From positions 1-64,000 of the forward strand of contig VZRG01000770.1 in NCBI GenBank assembly GCA_013397435.1: a stretch of DNA of 64,000 nucleotides, in the 5' to 3' direction. The position numbers and the translations under genes were made by a program. This DNA is from Erythrocercus mccallii (lineage: Eukaryota; Chordata; Aves; Passeriformes; Dicruridae). The notes below the pieces were generated by a model. That model ran no database searches. It saw only the letters and a program-made list of their open reading frames with translations, and was not told the DNA's origin. Below, one piece after another: positions 21,015-34,300 of the stretch; within the stretch, counting starts at the first letter, position 1, and the number at the start of each line of letters is the position of its first letter.

Positions 21015-21717
21015 TCCACTAAATTCAGAACCAATTTTATTTGGGTAGAGTGAACAAAGTAGTCCCATTTATAACTATGATGTACATCACAGTAGGCTGT
21101 TACATTCAGACTTTCACACTTAGAAAATATATATATTATGTACAAGAATTTGCAAATAGGTGTAAACATACAATATTTTAAGATACCAATACATTCCAAA
21201 CCAAAACTATCAGCAAGGCAAACACCTCAAAATTATTCCAGTCAGCTAGCATTCAGAATCTCTCTTAAATAAAGCAGCTTTTATGCTTGACATCATGTTG
21301 TTTTACTTACTATTAAAAATGAAGATTTTATTACAGATCAAATATCATAGTATCTGGCTATTCTGATACTTAAAAATAGGCACTGATTTCTAGAAGGAAA
21401 TTTTCTTCTTACTGATATAATTGAGCCAATATGGCTGGTTTTGCTAGTACAAAGTAATCCAGTGCTGGAATAAGTCAAGACAATTTAAACTTAAGTCAAA
21501 TGTATAAAGTTAGAATAGATACTGCAAAGCTGATTAAAATCTAGAAGCCTATATAACTCACCATAAACCATACTGCAAACAGATCAGCTAAATTTTCATT
21601 TAATCTCATTTCTTCATCTAAATTATACAGATTACCCTCCTCTTCATCTTTACAATGTAGGTTTTGGCTATCTACTGCCTAATCAACATGAAGGTATATC
21701 GTGCAAATTACCTCATG
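21015..21717 (-). other. CCNK: CCNK 3' UTR (probable)
   Basis: Sequence after the CCNK stop on the - strand. AATAAA signals on this strand (TTTATT on +) are at 21,327-21,332 and 21,036-21,041, predicting ends near 21,305 or 21,015. Either leaves the CCNK and CCDC85C transcripts nearly abutting tail to tail. No repeat is seen. Confidence 0.6.
21036..21041 (-). terminator. CCNK: CCNK polyadenylation signal candidate (distal)
   Basis: AATAAA on the - strand about 0.68 kb past the stop codon. A second candidate lies at 21,327-21,332. Which is used cannot be decided from the sequence. Confidence 0.5.
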
Positions 21718-22340
21718 CTATCTCATCCATGTAGCACGTCCAAGTCCTGCTACAGGTGGCATACCAGGTGGTGGAATTGGAGGTGGTACAGGTGGCTGTC
21801 CACCTGGGGGAACAGTAGGAGGGGGGTAACTAGCTGGTGGCATTCCCAACCCTGGAGGTGGATGAGGTGGCACTGCGTGAGTTGGAGGCAGTCTTGGAGG
21901 TGGGAAATTAGGGTTGTATGTAGGCGGAGGAGGATATCCAGGAGTAGGAGGTGGAATATTGGGTGGGGGGAAAGTAGCAGGGGGTGGAGGTGGAACTGGT
22001 GGTGGAGGGTTGGGAGGGTAGACATGAGGATGATATGGTAGATGAGCTGGTGGTCCATAGGCCGGTGGTAAAGCTCCGTATGTTGGTCCTTCTGTTTTCA
22101 TCATTGACTGGAGACTTTGATAACCCTCTCCTGACATGTAAGAATTTGTAGTAGACATCCCTGTAATATAACTGGTGGGGGGTGGGGGTGGGGGACGATG
22201 TGGCAGAGGTGGAGGTTGATGTACTGGGGCAGGATGAGCAGGGGGAGGAATCTGGACCTTTGGCATATCTACTGAGTCCACTGTAGTAGATTGCTCTGGT
22301 TCTCCCATTGAAACTGCTGTTGTCAAAGGAGGCTTACGCT
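21718..22340 (-). CDS. CCNK: CCNK coding exon 10 (last), proline-rich tail
   Basis: The acceptor is TTCTTTTTCAG on the - strand. It encodes RKPPLTTAV, then [38 protein letters not shown] and repeated Pro/Gly/His segments, and ends RATWMR-TAG. The composition (CCA/CCT repeats) makes the complementary strand G-rich and open, giving spurious Trp/Arg-rich frames there. The tail is low-complexity and likely disordered. Confidence 0.97.
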
Positions 22341-25300
22341 CTGAAAAAGAAAATTTGATTTAATTTTTTGAAGGATAGTGGCAAGAACAGTTTCTGAATA
22401 CTTCGTATTTTTCCTCCAGTTAAATTAGCAAAAGAGAGCTCAATTCTCTAAGTCTCTGAATGCCATACGGCATCCAGTCAGACATTCTCAGGTCACTAAA
22501 AACCAACTAAGCTGCCTATCAAAGCCTCAGGGTCAGCTTTTCCCATTCTAAAAGTTAAATTCATCTTTCTTAATACTATTTTTTAATCATTTAAATATTG
22601 TTGTACAATCAGCAGAATTCACAGACTGGATGGATGGAATCACAACTAGTGGACTTAAAAAGTCACAGGATTCACAATACCAAAAATCTTTAGTGCTTCT
22701 ACCTTTTTTAGTCCAGGCCTCCTTTCTACCTCTTTGGTAGTCCAGGAGGTGGCCTGGGACTACTCTCTGCACTTCATCTGCCTCCCATATTGGGAAACAT
22801 TATTTGAGAACACAGGCCAAAGTCTCAAGTCTTTAACACTCAGCTCTAAACCTGTTTACCAAAGAAAGAGAAAAAGAAAACCAAAGGGTAAGTAAGGAGG
22901 ATACCTCTCTGTATGGTCAGGGAGATTATAAAAACAATCAACAAAAAACCCAGGGGACACCCTGAAATTCATCTTGCTTGTATATATAAGCATGTATAAC
23001 ATCGTTCAGTGAGAAAAGCTATTTAGAAACATAAGGCAGTCATTTCTAGTGGCATACTACACTGTCACTTTTAACAGAACTTGAGATAAATCCTCCTAGT
23101 TCACTTGGTCAAGATGCATTCTTGGTTTTCACCTTGACTTTTCCATAGAGCTGCCCTTCATTATGATAATGTTTCAGTGCTTGTACAATTACATCCTTAT
23201 ATAAACAAAGAGAAAAATTTCAGATAACAAGGGAAATAAATCCATTATCTGCCTAAGTAGGGTTTTAGCAGCAAAACTGCCCCCTAGAAAGCCATATAAT
23301 TAAATCACAAGGTGGGTATGCTGGCCGTGGTAATCATGATTTCAGTGACTTCTAGCTCCTGAATTGTAGCATTTACTCATTTTCAGAACCATTGTGGATG
23401 CAAGATGCGCATTCAGGATTTAACAACTGAAGGAACAATGAGCATGGTATTTAGAAAAACTTAATTAGATTTTAACAAATGAGAAAAATTGTCCTACTGT
23501 ATTTCAGGGCACTGCTTTTCTCTCTTCTGTTAGAGGCTGTTACAGTTACATTATGGACCATGGTCCTGTGAAATATTTATTCACAGACCATATTCACATG
23601 TCATGTTTAAGGGTCACTGGAAGACAGCTAATGCATCAAGGCACTCGAAGCACATTTTTACAGCAGTACAGTTTATTTTGCAAACATGGCATATGTGCAG
23701 TATTAATGTTCTCTGGCAGATAAAAGTCCTCTTTTGAGGTATGGCAAAGAAAGTATCCCACTTATTGCTTGTAAGTTGCACACCTGCAGAATTCCTGTAC
23801 AACAGATATAACATGGAAAACTTCTATAGGACAGCTGAAAGCTGCTCTAATAATCTAATATGGCATCTACCATTCTTTTGAGATCAAGAAGTCCCTTTTA
23901 GCCTGCTATTAACTGCCTTTAACTGTTGCAGCTTTGTTTTGCCTTTGTCCACCAAGTATAGTCTTGCTTTCATTTTAAGTTTTTTACTTCTGTTTGGAAA
24001 AGCCTGTCCTACTATGATGAAATTACCTCTATAGCTTATCAACCTTGTACTTTTACTTGCCAAGCTGATTAATCAAGGCAACAAACCCCTGTCCCCACAC
24101 CATTACCTACCACCACTTGAATGAAAAGCAAGGAAGTTAACAACAAGAATAAGTGTGTTTAAGAAAATAAAAACTTACCTGGAGGTGGATGTGCAGGAGG
24201 TATTGGTGGATGTGAAGTTTCAATTTTAGGAATCTTAGATGGTGGCGGTGGTTCTAAAAAACATACGTCAGTTTGTGATTGGTTATTGCTCTGCAATATT
24301 TTCCAAATTCCAACTCTGGTCTTATGCTAATGATTATCACATCACATTACACTATGCAAAAGTACAGTGGAAATCCTATTTACTAGACATGTTTAATAAA
24401 GAAAACTAAAATCACCTTTGTATAAATAAAGTGGCATCAAGTATTACATACAAGTCTTCCAAAAGAATGTATGCCTACAGGTTCAACTGAATTTGTAGCT
24501 AGAGACAAACTGTCCCAATAACAGTATGTAAGTGAAGATGAGCAAGTATATGTTCTCTAGCCCAAAACTTTAGCTTGTAAATAGTTGGAACAGCTCTCAG
24601 AAGTTGACCTATGCTCTGCTAGGGAAATGTGTGTCACAAACTGAACAAAATAGCAATTGGACAAGAGAGAGTAGGGAGAAGAGACAACTATCTGGAATCT
24701 ATCTGCAGAGCTACAGGGGAATAAGTGCCAGACTTGCTTAGGAAGTACATCCTAGCTACCCTGCTGAACTACTTTGTTCCAAACCAGGAAAATGAAGAGA
24801 AACCCCCAAACAAACAAAAGAACTAGGTATAATCACTGCAGTGAGTCTGCATTTCTTTCGCTACACTATCTATTGACACAAAATGCCCTCTAGTAGCAGC
24901 CACGCCAACAACCAATTACAAACACTGCTGATTACCAACCACTTACTGTTAGTGCAGCTATTTAATGACATAGTCACTTGAAGGCCTCACAGCTTGCTGA
25001 GGAACTACTCACAAATGATACATGGAGTTATACATTGAGAGTTTGACTAGTTTATCAGGACTCCTACTGAATAGACTCTATTAAGGGACTCTTTGGGTAC
25101 AGTTATACTAAATTTATTTCAAGTTTTGTAGTTAGGAACATTTTAAAAACAGTTACAGTATATATTTAAGGTACATTACCAGGATCAAAATAGTTTAGAA
25201 CTACCAAGCTTGTAAGCAAACTAAGTGCATGTCAGCAAATTACTTGTTCTGGTTTAAGCAGTAAAATGGAAGGAACATGAATAGAATATTAATATTTACC

Positions 25301-28300
25301 TGCTGCCTTTGTTTCTTCTTTTGGAGATACAGCCTGTTTCAAAAAAAAAAGAAAAAAAAAAAAGATAAAAATAAGACCATTGCAGTCAGTCTGTTCTCCC
25401 AGGTAACAAGTGACAAGGACAAGAAGAATCAGCCTCAGGTTGTGCCAAGGGAGGTTTAGATTGGATATGAGGTAAAATTTCTTCATGGAAAGGGTGGTCG
25501 GGCATTGGAACAGGCTGCCCACAAAAGTGGTTCAATCACCATCCCTATAGGTATTCAAAAGATGTGTAGATGTGGCACTTGGGGACATGGTTTAGTGCTA
25601 GACTTGGCAGTGCTGCTTTAATGATTAGAGTTGAGGATCTTTAAGATCTTTTCCAACCTACATGCTTCAATAGTTTCTTATGACAAATGCATGACAAGCA
25701 CTGAACAAAGTCAAATCACACTGGGAAAGCCCAGCTGAACTAGTGGAATTAAAAGACTGGAAAAATAGCAGGTATTTTATATGCAGCATTTCCTGCTGTT
25801 GCCACTGTTGAGTATTACATCTCTTTTAATGTATTTATCATCCACTGCACATACGTCATGGTCTGATTCACTGCCCACTGAGCTGAAAACAAGAGGCTTG
25901 GCCTCTGTTCCTGATTCTGCTTTGACCTATCACTCAACCTGTGCCAAAATCACTTCAGGCTCTTATGCTTTATTTACCAGGACAGGAGGGCAGTGAAAGT
26001 ATTGCACAGCATAAAACATTTCAGAAGCCTTCACATGGAAAGCATTGTATAAAATCCAAATGTTATGCCAGGAAAAAATGTAGGCACATTGAACAAAACC
26101 CACAAACCCCACATAATTCTTCCAATCACAATTTTCTGGTTGTATTTTTTCTTGTTTCATTAGTTGTTATTTTGTTGTAGTTTTTTCAAACAACCACGGA
26201 TAAGGGAATAAAAAAATCTTCCCAAATTACACGGTCCCACTAAGATGACTACTTGATGGTTTCTGAGAAAAGCAGAGAACTTAAATATTTTAGGTACAAC
26301 TATATTTAGAATGAATGATGAAGGTCAGAAGGATACATTATGTAGCTTCTCTGTCTTTTCAATGAAAATGCTTTTTTAAGGGCCTGTTTATCCCTAGTAG
26401 CTTTACCTGCATAAACTATTCCTTTGTTTCCTTCATTTCACCATCCACAGCAAGAATGGACACACACTTCAATCCAGCTTGAACAGTACTTTTCCTTAAT
26501 TCTGAATATTCTCAAAATTTTTGCTGTCTTGTTTTTGCCTGCTTGAGGCAACCTCATTCTTATATTCCTTTGATAGTCATTTCAATTTTCCAGACAGCTT
26601 CCAGCTGCTTTCCTGCTTTTTAAGGACAATCTTTATCTTACCATTTCAAACACACGTACTTTTTTCTTAGTGACTCTTATGGACTTATCTGCTGCCTTCA
26701 TTTTACTTGGATGGTCTTTTCTTGACTTTCTAGCACTAAATTCCATGCCTGTAAAACAGAATCAGCTCTCGCTGCACTTTCAAACAGAAGCAAATCACTA
26801 CTTGTTGGATCTTTTCCAAAAAAATCACTCATTTTGTGTAATCAGTTGATCACTTCAGGTGACAAGCAACTCAATTACTGTGCATTTGTTAATATGGAGC
26901 AATGTTCAAAAAACAAACATCAAGGAACACTATTACAGTAGAACAAGAAACTGGAGCAAAATAACTCATGACAGAAAAAAACAAGTAGCAATTTAAACTG
27001 CATTTATGCTAAAGAAAAAAAAGAATCAAGCAGCAACAATTCTCTAATAATGGCAGCTGCTAAAGTAGAGATGAGCATTTATTTGGTCATTTTACTGCAC
27101 TGTAGTTTGTACTGCCCCAGCTAGAACACCTGAGGGTCATAATAAATAATAAAATACCAACATTATCTACTGTCATGCTGATGAGTATTTAATACCTTCA
27201 GCTGAATCTATACAATAGAACTGTTCCTTTACTGCTGTTTCTATGAGCAATAAAATTGTTCCTCCTAACAATTTCTAGTTTAATCTGAATGAAAATACTA
27301 TTTACATCTAATGATTTACCAGTATATTTTTAGTGATGAAAATTTAAGTGCTCTTCACCACTAGAGATGTAGAGGATGTGCAGATCCTTTAGACATCTGA
27401 CACGGCTCTGTAAGTCATGGGCCAATATCTCAGCTGCTTGAAAGCATCTTGGCTCAGTAGAAGGTAATGGGAGTTTTAAGAGTTCATGTAAATTGAAAAT
27501 CTGGCCTCCAGGAACAAATCAAAGAAATCATGCAAAGCCCTATTTATAGAAGCAGGCAAAGATTTTAAGTAAGGTTTATGGTACATCTAACTCAAGAAGC
27601 ATCAAGTAAATCTTTTAAACACCACACATCTTGTTCTCCCACACTGTTTTCTGCATAAAGAACAATTTTGGATCACTGCATTTACTTTTCTCAAATTCAT
27701 GCTTCTTGTGCTGTATTCCTACAAAACTCCTTTGAGTTGCCCTTTGCTTTTTTATTTGTTGTGGCTGCTTACAGTGTATCTACTATTTTTTTCCTTGATT
27801 ATTAGGTGATGGACCTCCAACTAATTTCAGGAAAGGTAAATTTCACTGATGGTTTGACCAGCAGTGACAGTTCAAGAACAACAGATACTATTCATGCAAA
27901 AGCATCACTTTTTTCCACGAGATACTTCATTAACATATGGGAGAGGGCAAAATCAGTAGTACTGTCAAGGTAAATCCTTTACAGGAATGAACAAGCATTC
28001 GTAACAACTTAGATGGCGCACATAGGAAAAACCAAAATTGTTATTAACAGTTTCTGATGTGCCGAACTGTCCCACGCATTTTTTTTTGAAGAAAAATAGT
28101 AAGAGATCCTAGAGGTCTGACAACTCAAGCAGAATTTGTGCTGATGGCATAAAAAATATGAGAAGAAATACATAGTACCTAGAAAGAACTCTCACACTTT
28201 TCAAGCTAATTAATAATATTATCATTTTTCTATCCTGAACAACGCTAAAGTTCACTGCAACAACTAAAAATTCCAATGCAGGTCTTCTCCTCTAGTAAGG

Positions 28301-31300
28301 TCTATCCTGCACTTACAAGATCAAAGTTTTACAGAGTTACATTTTTGTCTTTTTTGTGAGTCTGCCATCAGGAGGATGCTGCACTCTTCCAATTCCATTT
28401 TATTCCAATATTTGCTGTTTACTCCTAGTCTTTGGTTTGGTTTTTTGAATTTGTTGCTTTGCTATTTTCCCCCGATATCTGTTCTCTAGTTTGGGCACAT
28501 ATTAATTATGAGTTAGAGGAGAAGTTAGAACAAAATTTACATCGTAAATGGACTTGTTCCAAAGACTGTACTTCTGAAAACACTCCTCTTGCTAAGTATA
28601 CATGGAAGAAGACTTGGGTAACACTTTTTTTAAACTTACAAGTGAAAAAAAACCAAACAAAAGTAGAGATTAAAATCTGAAAGCTTCATTTGAACATGAT
28701 GGCTGTTGAAAAGTGCTCAGAGTACTTGTCACACTATCCAATGGCTAATGTAGCTTATTTTCAATTATGATGTGATATTATGGACAAAGTGAGGCTATAA
28801 ACTACAATGATTTATAGACTGCTACTGTTAAAGGATTATTTTAAAAGACATTTTTTCCAAGAATTTTGACATAACTTTAGAAGTCACTATTCTCTTAATA
28901 TTAGTAATCAAAGAATCAATTAATGCCTTGATCAGCATTGTGCAGATCTCTACATTCAGGCACAGCACAAGAAACTCTCCCTAAATTAAGCCTGCTTAAT
29001 AGAGAAAACAATGAAGTTTGATACCCCAGAATCACAAACACTAAGAACCTGAATAGCTCATGTTGACTTAAAAGCCTCTCCATGGCTTTTGACTCAAGTG
29101 GAATAAGAATGTCATATGCCAGAACTGTAAAGGCTGTTCTGCATTAACAAAGTTGCCACATAAGCAAGGAAAATCAAGTACATAAAATTATTACAAGGCT
29201 CATTCTTAAACCAAACACAAGTTTGCTGCACTTTAAATCAAACGGGCATCAGATCAACCTGAAAATAAATTGCAAGTTAAAGTTCAACTTACTGCTGGTC
29301 TTTTAATCTGTCTAGGAGGACTTGACTGGGGAGAGGGCTTTTTAGATTGCTGTGCTTGTGTTTGCTGCTGCTGCTGCTGCTGTTGCTGTGCTGACTGCTG
29401 TGACTCTTTTTGCTGCTGTGTCTGGGATTGCTCTGAACTCTGGGATTGCTGTGACTGCTGCTGTACTGTAGGTGCCTGGGGTGTAGACTGAAGCGATGGT
29501 GGCTGCTGCAACTGATGAGGAGTATGATGAGGCATTTGCTGTTTTCCCTGTGAGTACAGATCCAGGATCTGATGACAGATATCTAAAGAATAGAAAAGAA
29601 AATACCAAAGTATTACAACCTTATAATGTACAAATGTGTATTTAACACAATTAGCAACTCTGATTTTTACTGGACATCAACTTTGGAAAAATTTATTGCA
29701 AATATTACTCATCATTATAACGAATAAAATAACTTTTTAAAAGCAGATTAATTTTCAACTTATACTTGCGTTTCTGAGTTTCTTCTGCCTATCCTGAGCA
29801 ATATGTACATGTATATGCACACCTTTCAGAAGAACAAAGTATCTTGGTAATAATACACTGTATGCCATTACTGTGTGCCTAGAGAGCTGGGTAACCATGC
29901 CCACAGGACAGCAAGTGGAAGAAGATCGTATGCTAAAACATACATGTCTAGTTAGGCCAGTCAAGTAAGTTTTAGGAAATTAAGAAAGGACTATGACTAA
30001 ATTCTTCTTCTAACATGATAGGAGCTAAAGGTCCCCCATAATCTTCATCATTCATGGTACATCACAAAAACCCCTCTATCCTAGCATAATTTGGTCAAAG
30101 ACACCAATTATCAATGGGAAAACCGCTGGAAATCAGGCTCCATTAGTTCCAGTGTTTGTAGAACCCCTTATTTAAAATAGGGGTTATAAAAATATATATA
30201 AAAATAGGAGTTAATCATTAAAAAAATAGAAAACATACCATGACAGTTCAGACTAATTGGATGTGTTATAAACTAATTGTAACAAATTGTAAACAAATTG
30301 TAAAGCAAACATTGAACAAAAGACTAATCCTGATGATTAAATATACTTATAAGCTAAGCCAGTTCAATTTAAACCCTGATTAAGGCATAGCATATAGGAC
30401 CTGAGTTACGTACTGGACACAAGATTATTTTGACTGAAACCTAGATAAAAAGCTATTTGCATTTAATTATGATCTAAGCCTCACAGTTACAAGAAATGTT
30501 GTGGGAAATGGTTTTCATACCTTCCAAAACATCAACAGGAACATCTTGGACAAACTGCTCCCACCATCGTCTGTACATTGGTTTTGATGTCCATTCCTGT
30601 ATTTCAAACTTACACAAACGGCCTGCTAAGTACATAACTGCAACAGCTATGATCTCAGGCTCCCACTGCAGGGACAGTGTAGTGCAGAGACTGCAGCAGA
30701 AAATGAATGAAAACAAAACACAACCATGGAGATTACCTGATTGTTCAACTGCACTTTAAAGTACTGCAGCTATAATTAACAGGGTATAAAATCCCACCAC
30801 AATTCTAACTTCTCAGGCAATTTTAATTAAGAGCCTTGTTAAACAAAAGTTTAAAAACAAAACTATTTCTGGACTACCACTGTCATAAAATAAGGTCTCA
30901 AATCAGATTTTAGAGCTTCCAAATGTTTGTCAATAAAAGTAAACAAATACTAAAAGAACCCCCAAAACTCCACAGAACAGCCAACACAAACTTGTAAAGC
31001 AACTTGTCAAGTGTAACACAAGTATTACATCACCATATAAAAGGTTATCTCTTGAATAGCCTTTGTTAAAGCTAATGCTAAAATAATTGATGTTATTAGT
31101 GTTATTGATATTAACTTTGTCATCAGTTCCTATTTCCTGAGATCAATTTTTAATTATGAAATATTTTTTTCTCTCTTTTCTACATATTCTGTAACATATA
31201 ATCTGCTTACAGAACTTTAAATCCAGCCAGCCAGCTGAATTTCCATGAATTCACTGTGGCTGTATAAGAACAGAAACCCCTATTCTAAAGGCCTTTAGTG

Positions 31301-34300
31301 CAAAGCACAGAATTATTTTCCCATGCCATGATCCTCCAAACAAAGTAAACTTCTAACATGGTAGTATGGTGTTTATTAAGTAAGCACAATATAGCCTCTT
31401 CAGAACAGAGGTAATTATTATGCATTATTTGAAACAACCCCTCCAACTTCATAGAAGTGTTTTCCTGAAAAGCATTTTAATTACTGGGGTTTTTTAAAAT
31501 ATTGAACACTATCTGATTCCAAGTACAATGGTGTCCAAACTTTGATGGATAAATTACAGTAATTTGACAGACTTAACAGTGACAGTCATGCCATAATTTT
31601 GTTCTACCTGTAAGATCATCACCTGCAAGACTGACAGCAGCTGAAGTAAACATCTCTTGAGACCCACAATAGTTTTGGTCAAATTAATTTGGAGAGTTTA
31701 GGTGGTATCTATAGAATCTGAACCCACACAGGGCTAATTCAAATCAGGCATATGATTAAAAATGCACCTCTTTTTTTATGATGTTCTACTACTGTTGATA
31801 TGACTGAAAGCTATGTATTCACAATTCCTGGACAGTCAGATCACTTACACATTTTCTCAAGGCTTTGCTACAGAAACAAAAAGTAATATTTAATTTAACG
31901 AATTAACTTGCCCAGCTCTGTAGAATCCTCCTGAACAAGACCGAAGTGTGTCAGGTTGTTTTGTTTTGGTTTTTTTCAATACCACATGAGAGGTGATTTT
32001 ACAGGCACTCCCATTAATTGATGTGATTCTTACAAGTTCATTATTCAAGAAACTGTAAATCCAGTGCTAAAACCTGTATTCCTCAGTGAATTTAATGGCT
32101 ACTTCACTATTAACAAAATATCACATAAAAAATATATTGATAAACATGATGGAATTAAGAAGTAACTTTGCTTTTTTAGAATGTACCATATATCACAAAT
32201 TTGGCAAGAAGCCAGTTTGCATCCTGGAGATTCAGGATTTAGAATTTGGTTTGGCCCTTTCCAACAGTAAGCTTCTTTTTAATGCAGCAGTAAATTAGTA
32301 CCACAACATTGCAGAGGTCTTACTGGTCTACTTCATACTCATTCCAGATTCTGTGCTCAATGCAACTATCATGGTAACCATGGAAAGAAAAACTGAGGAA
32401 CATGACCAAGAAAACATGTAACAAGCAGAAAAAAGAATCAAATATTTGTCAAAAAAATATCTAATACCAGAACAAAGTAAGCAACAGTAACTATTTCACT
32501 TTCAGAATGTTTCATAAGTGTATCTTACCTGTCATTGACAAATGTCCATGCCATTTGAACCAGTTTTTGAATTTTATTTTTGTCTCCTGAAAAATAATCA
32601 GAAAAAAAGTTAGGACATAAAATTAGGAGGGACAAACAGTTGAAAGTAGAATATCCTTTCACTGTTAATATATTAAGTTCTAGAAATCAATTACTTGCTC
32701 ACCCTGCAATATTTTACCTTTGAGTTGTTTGGCATACTTGAGAAGAAATTGGTATGGATGTTCCACTTGTAAATCAAACTTTATTGTTTGTAGTAAGATT
32801 CTTTCAAGTACCATCACTTCTTCCTATAGAGAGTTACAAGGTAACCACAGTATTATTCCTTCTTTCATTCAAAAATACTTTATGCTAGTATAGAGCATGC
32901 CTACACAGCACCTCCAGGCAGCCATATTGTCTCCAAGGAGAACAGAAAGCTCTCCAACTTATTATTTTAAACTCAGATACTTTTTCTCCAGATTTATTTG
33001 AGTGATGACAGGGGATGTGGTGTTTAAAATTCCTATTCCTCTGCAGAGGAATGAACTGAACCAGACATAGCATGAAATTGCCAGATACAAAATCACTACA
33101 AAAATATATGCTCTACCACATTTTCCTCCGAAGTTTCAAGTCCTTCTGCTATTTAAAATAAGCAAATTTTAAGAGAAGCATAGTTTTGCTGCGTCAATAC
33201 TCTAAACAAGAAACTTCTCAATACTTTTGAGATCTAGTTCTCTTATTTAAGATTCACTAATAATTAGTTCCTAAAATCCCATTTGTATGATTTATGATTT
33301 ATGTCTTGGTAACATTTCTTGCTCTGGCTGAAATTACTCAAATTTCCTTAAATTTGCAAAATAATATCAGAATTTACATGAAATAAAATGCCAACTTTTT
33401 ATGAAAACAATTATTCCAGTAAGCTCACAAAGCTATTTGTATTAGGAAGAATTATTTTCATAGCTACCAATCACATTACCCAGAAGAGCCATAAATGCAT
33501 GCTGAACATTTATTTTAATTTAGAACAACTGAAAATCAGTCAATGCTCTATTGAATGTGTGTCACTTTACTACACTACAACAGGATGAAATCAATTTCAA
33601 CATGAGTATTTTTACCTTTGGGTCATCTCCAAACTGCCCAAACTGTACATCATTTAACAAGCTACGAGCTGTTTTAATTATGTCTTTACATTTCTTGGGT
33701 GTTTCTTCAACCTTTCCTGCTAGGAAGAGACAGCAGGCTCCAGTCACCTAAAAAAAGGCAAGTGCTTTTAAAAAGTGTTCTGCAGGTAGATATGCAATAC
33801 AGTGTGGCATTACAAAAGCACTGTCAGATTCCATTAACAGTTCTGTAGAAGTCTCCCAGGAAAGACTTAACGAGCATATTAATTTCTAATTTTAATATAG
33901 TGTTAAACTTTTATTTTCTCAGAGGAAAAATACAGAATTCGGAGGACTGTCTATTTTATACAACTTAATTTCAAGGTCAGAAACCCAAAGCACAACTTGT
34001 CTTGGTTCAATGTTATCTGTCAAGCAGTTTTAAAACTGTATTACACTTATTTTTTTCTTTCAGCTAATACAGAAGTGCCAGCAGCACAGCTGCTACTCCT
34101 AAAGAACAACATCAGCAAGTCATAACTGCAATGTTAATACATTTCTGAGCATAAACAGAAATGTGTAAACAGACAGGAACAACAAATTTTAAGCGGTAAT
34201 AATTAAAAGACAAAATGTGAATTTTCCGTCTTTCTGTAGTGAATAGTAGTAGTACCCAAGTGACTAATCACCATTTCAAATAGTCCCTGCCCAGTGCAAC

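Noticed and set aside
21664..22041. Trp/Arg/Ser-rich 125-codon frame on the + strand
   Set aside because: It is the complement of the CCNK proline-rich exon; CCA/CCT repeats read backwards give TGG/AGG codons.
29270..29491. Cys-rich + strand frame with a run of cysteines, resembling a small Cys-rich peptide
   Set aside because: It is the complement of the CCNK CAG/CAA glutamine exon; the CTG/TGC run is a shadow of the coding repeat.
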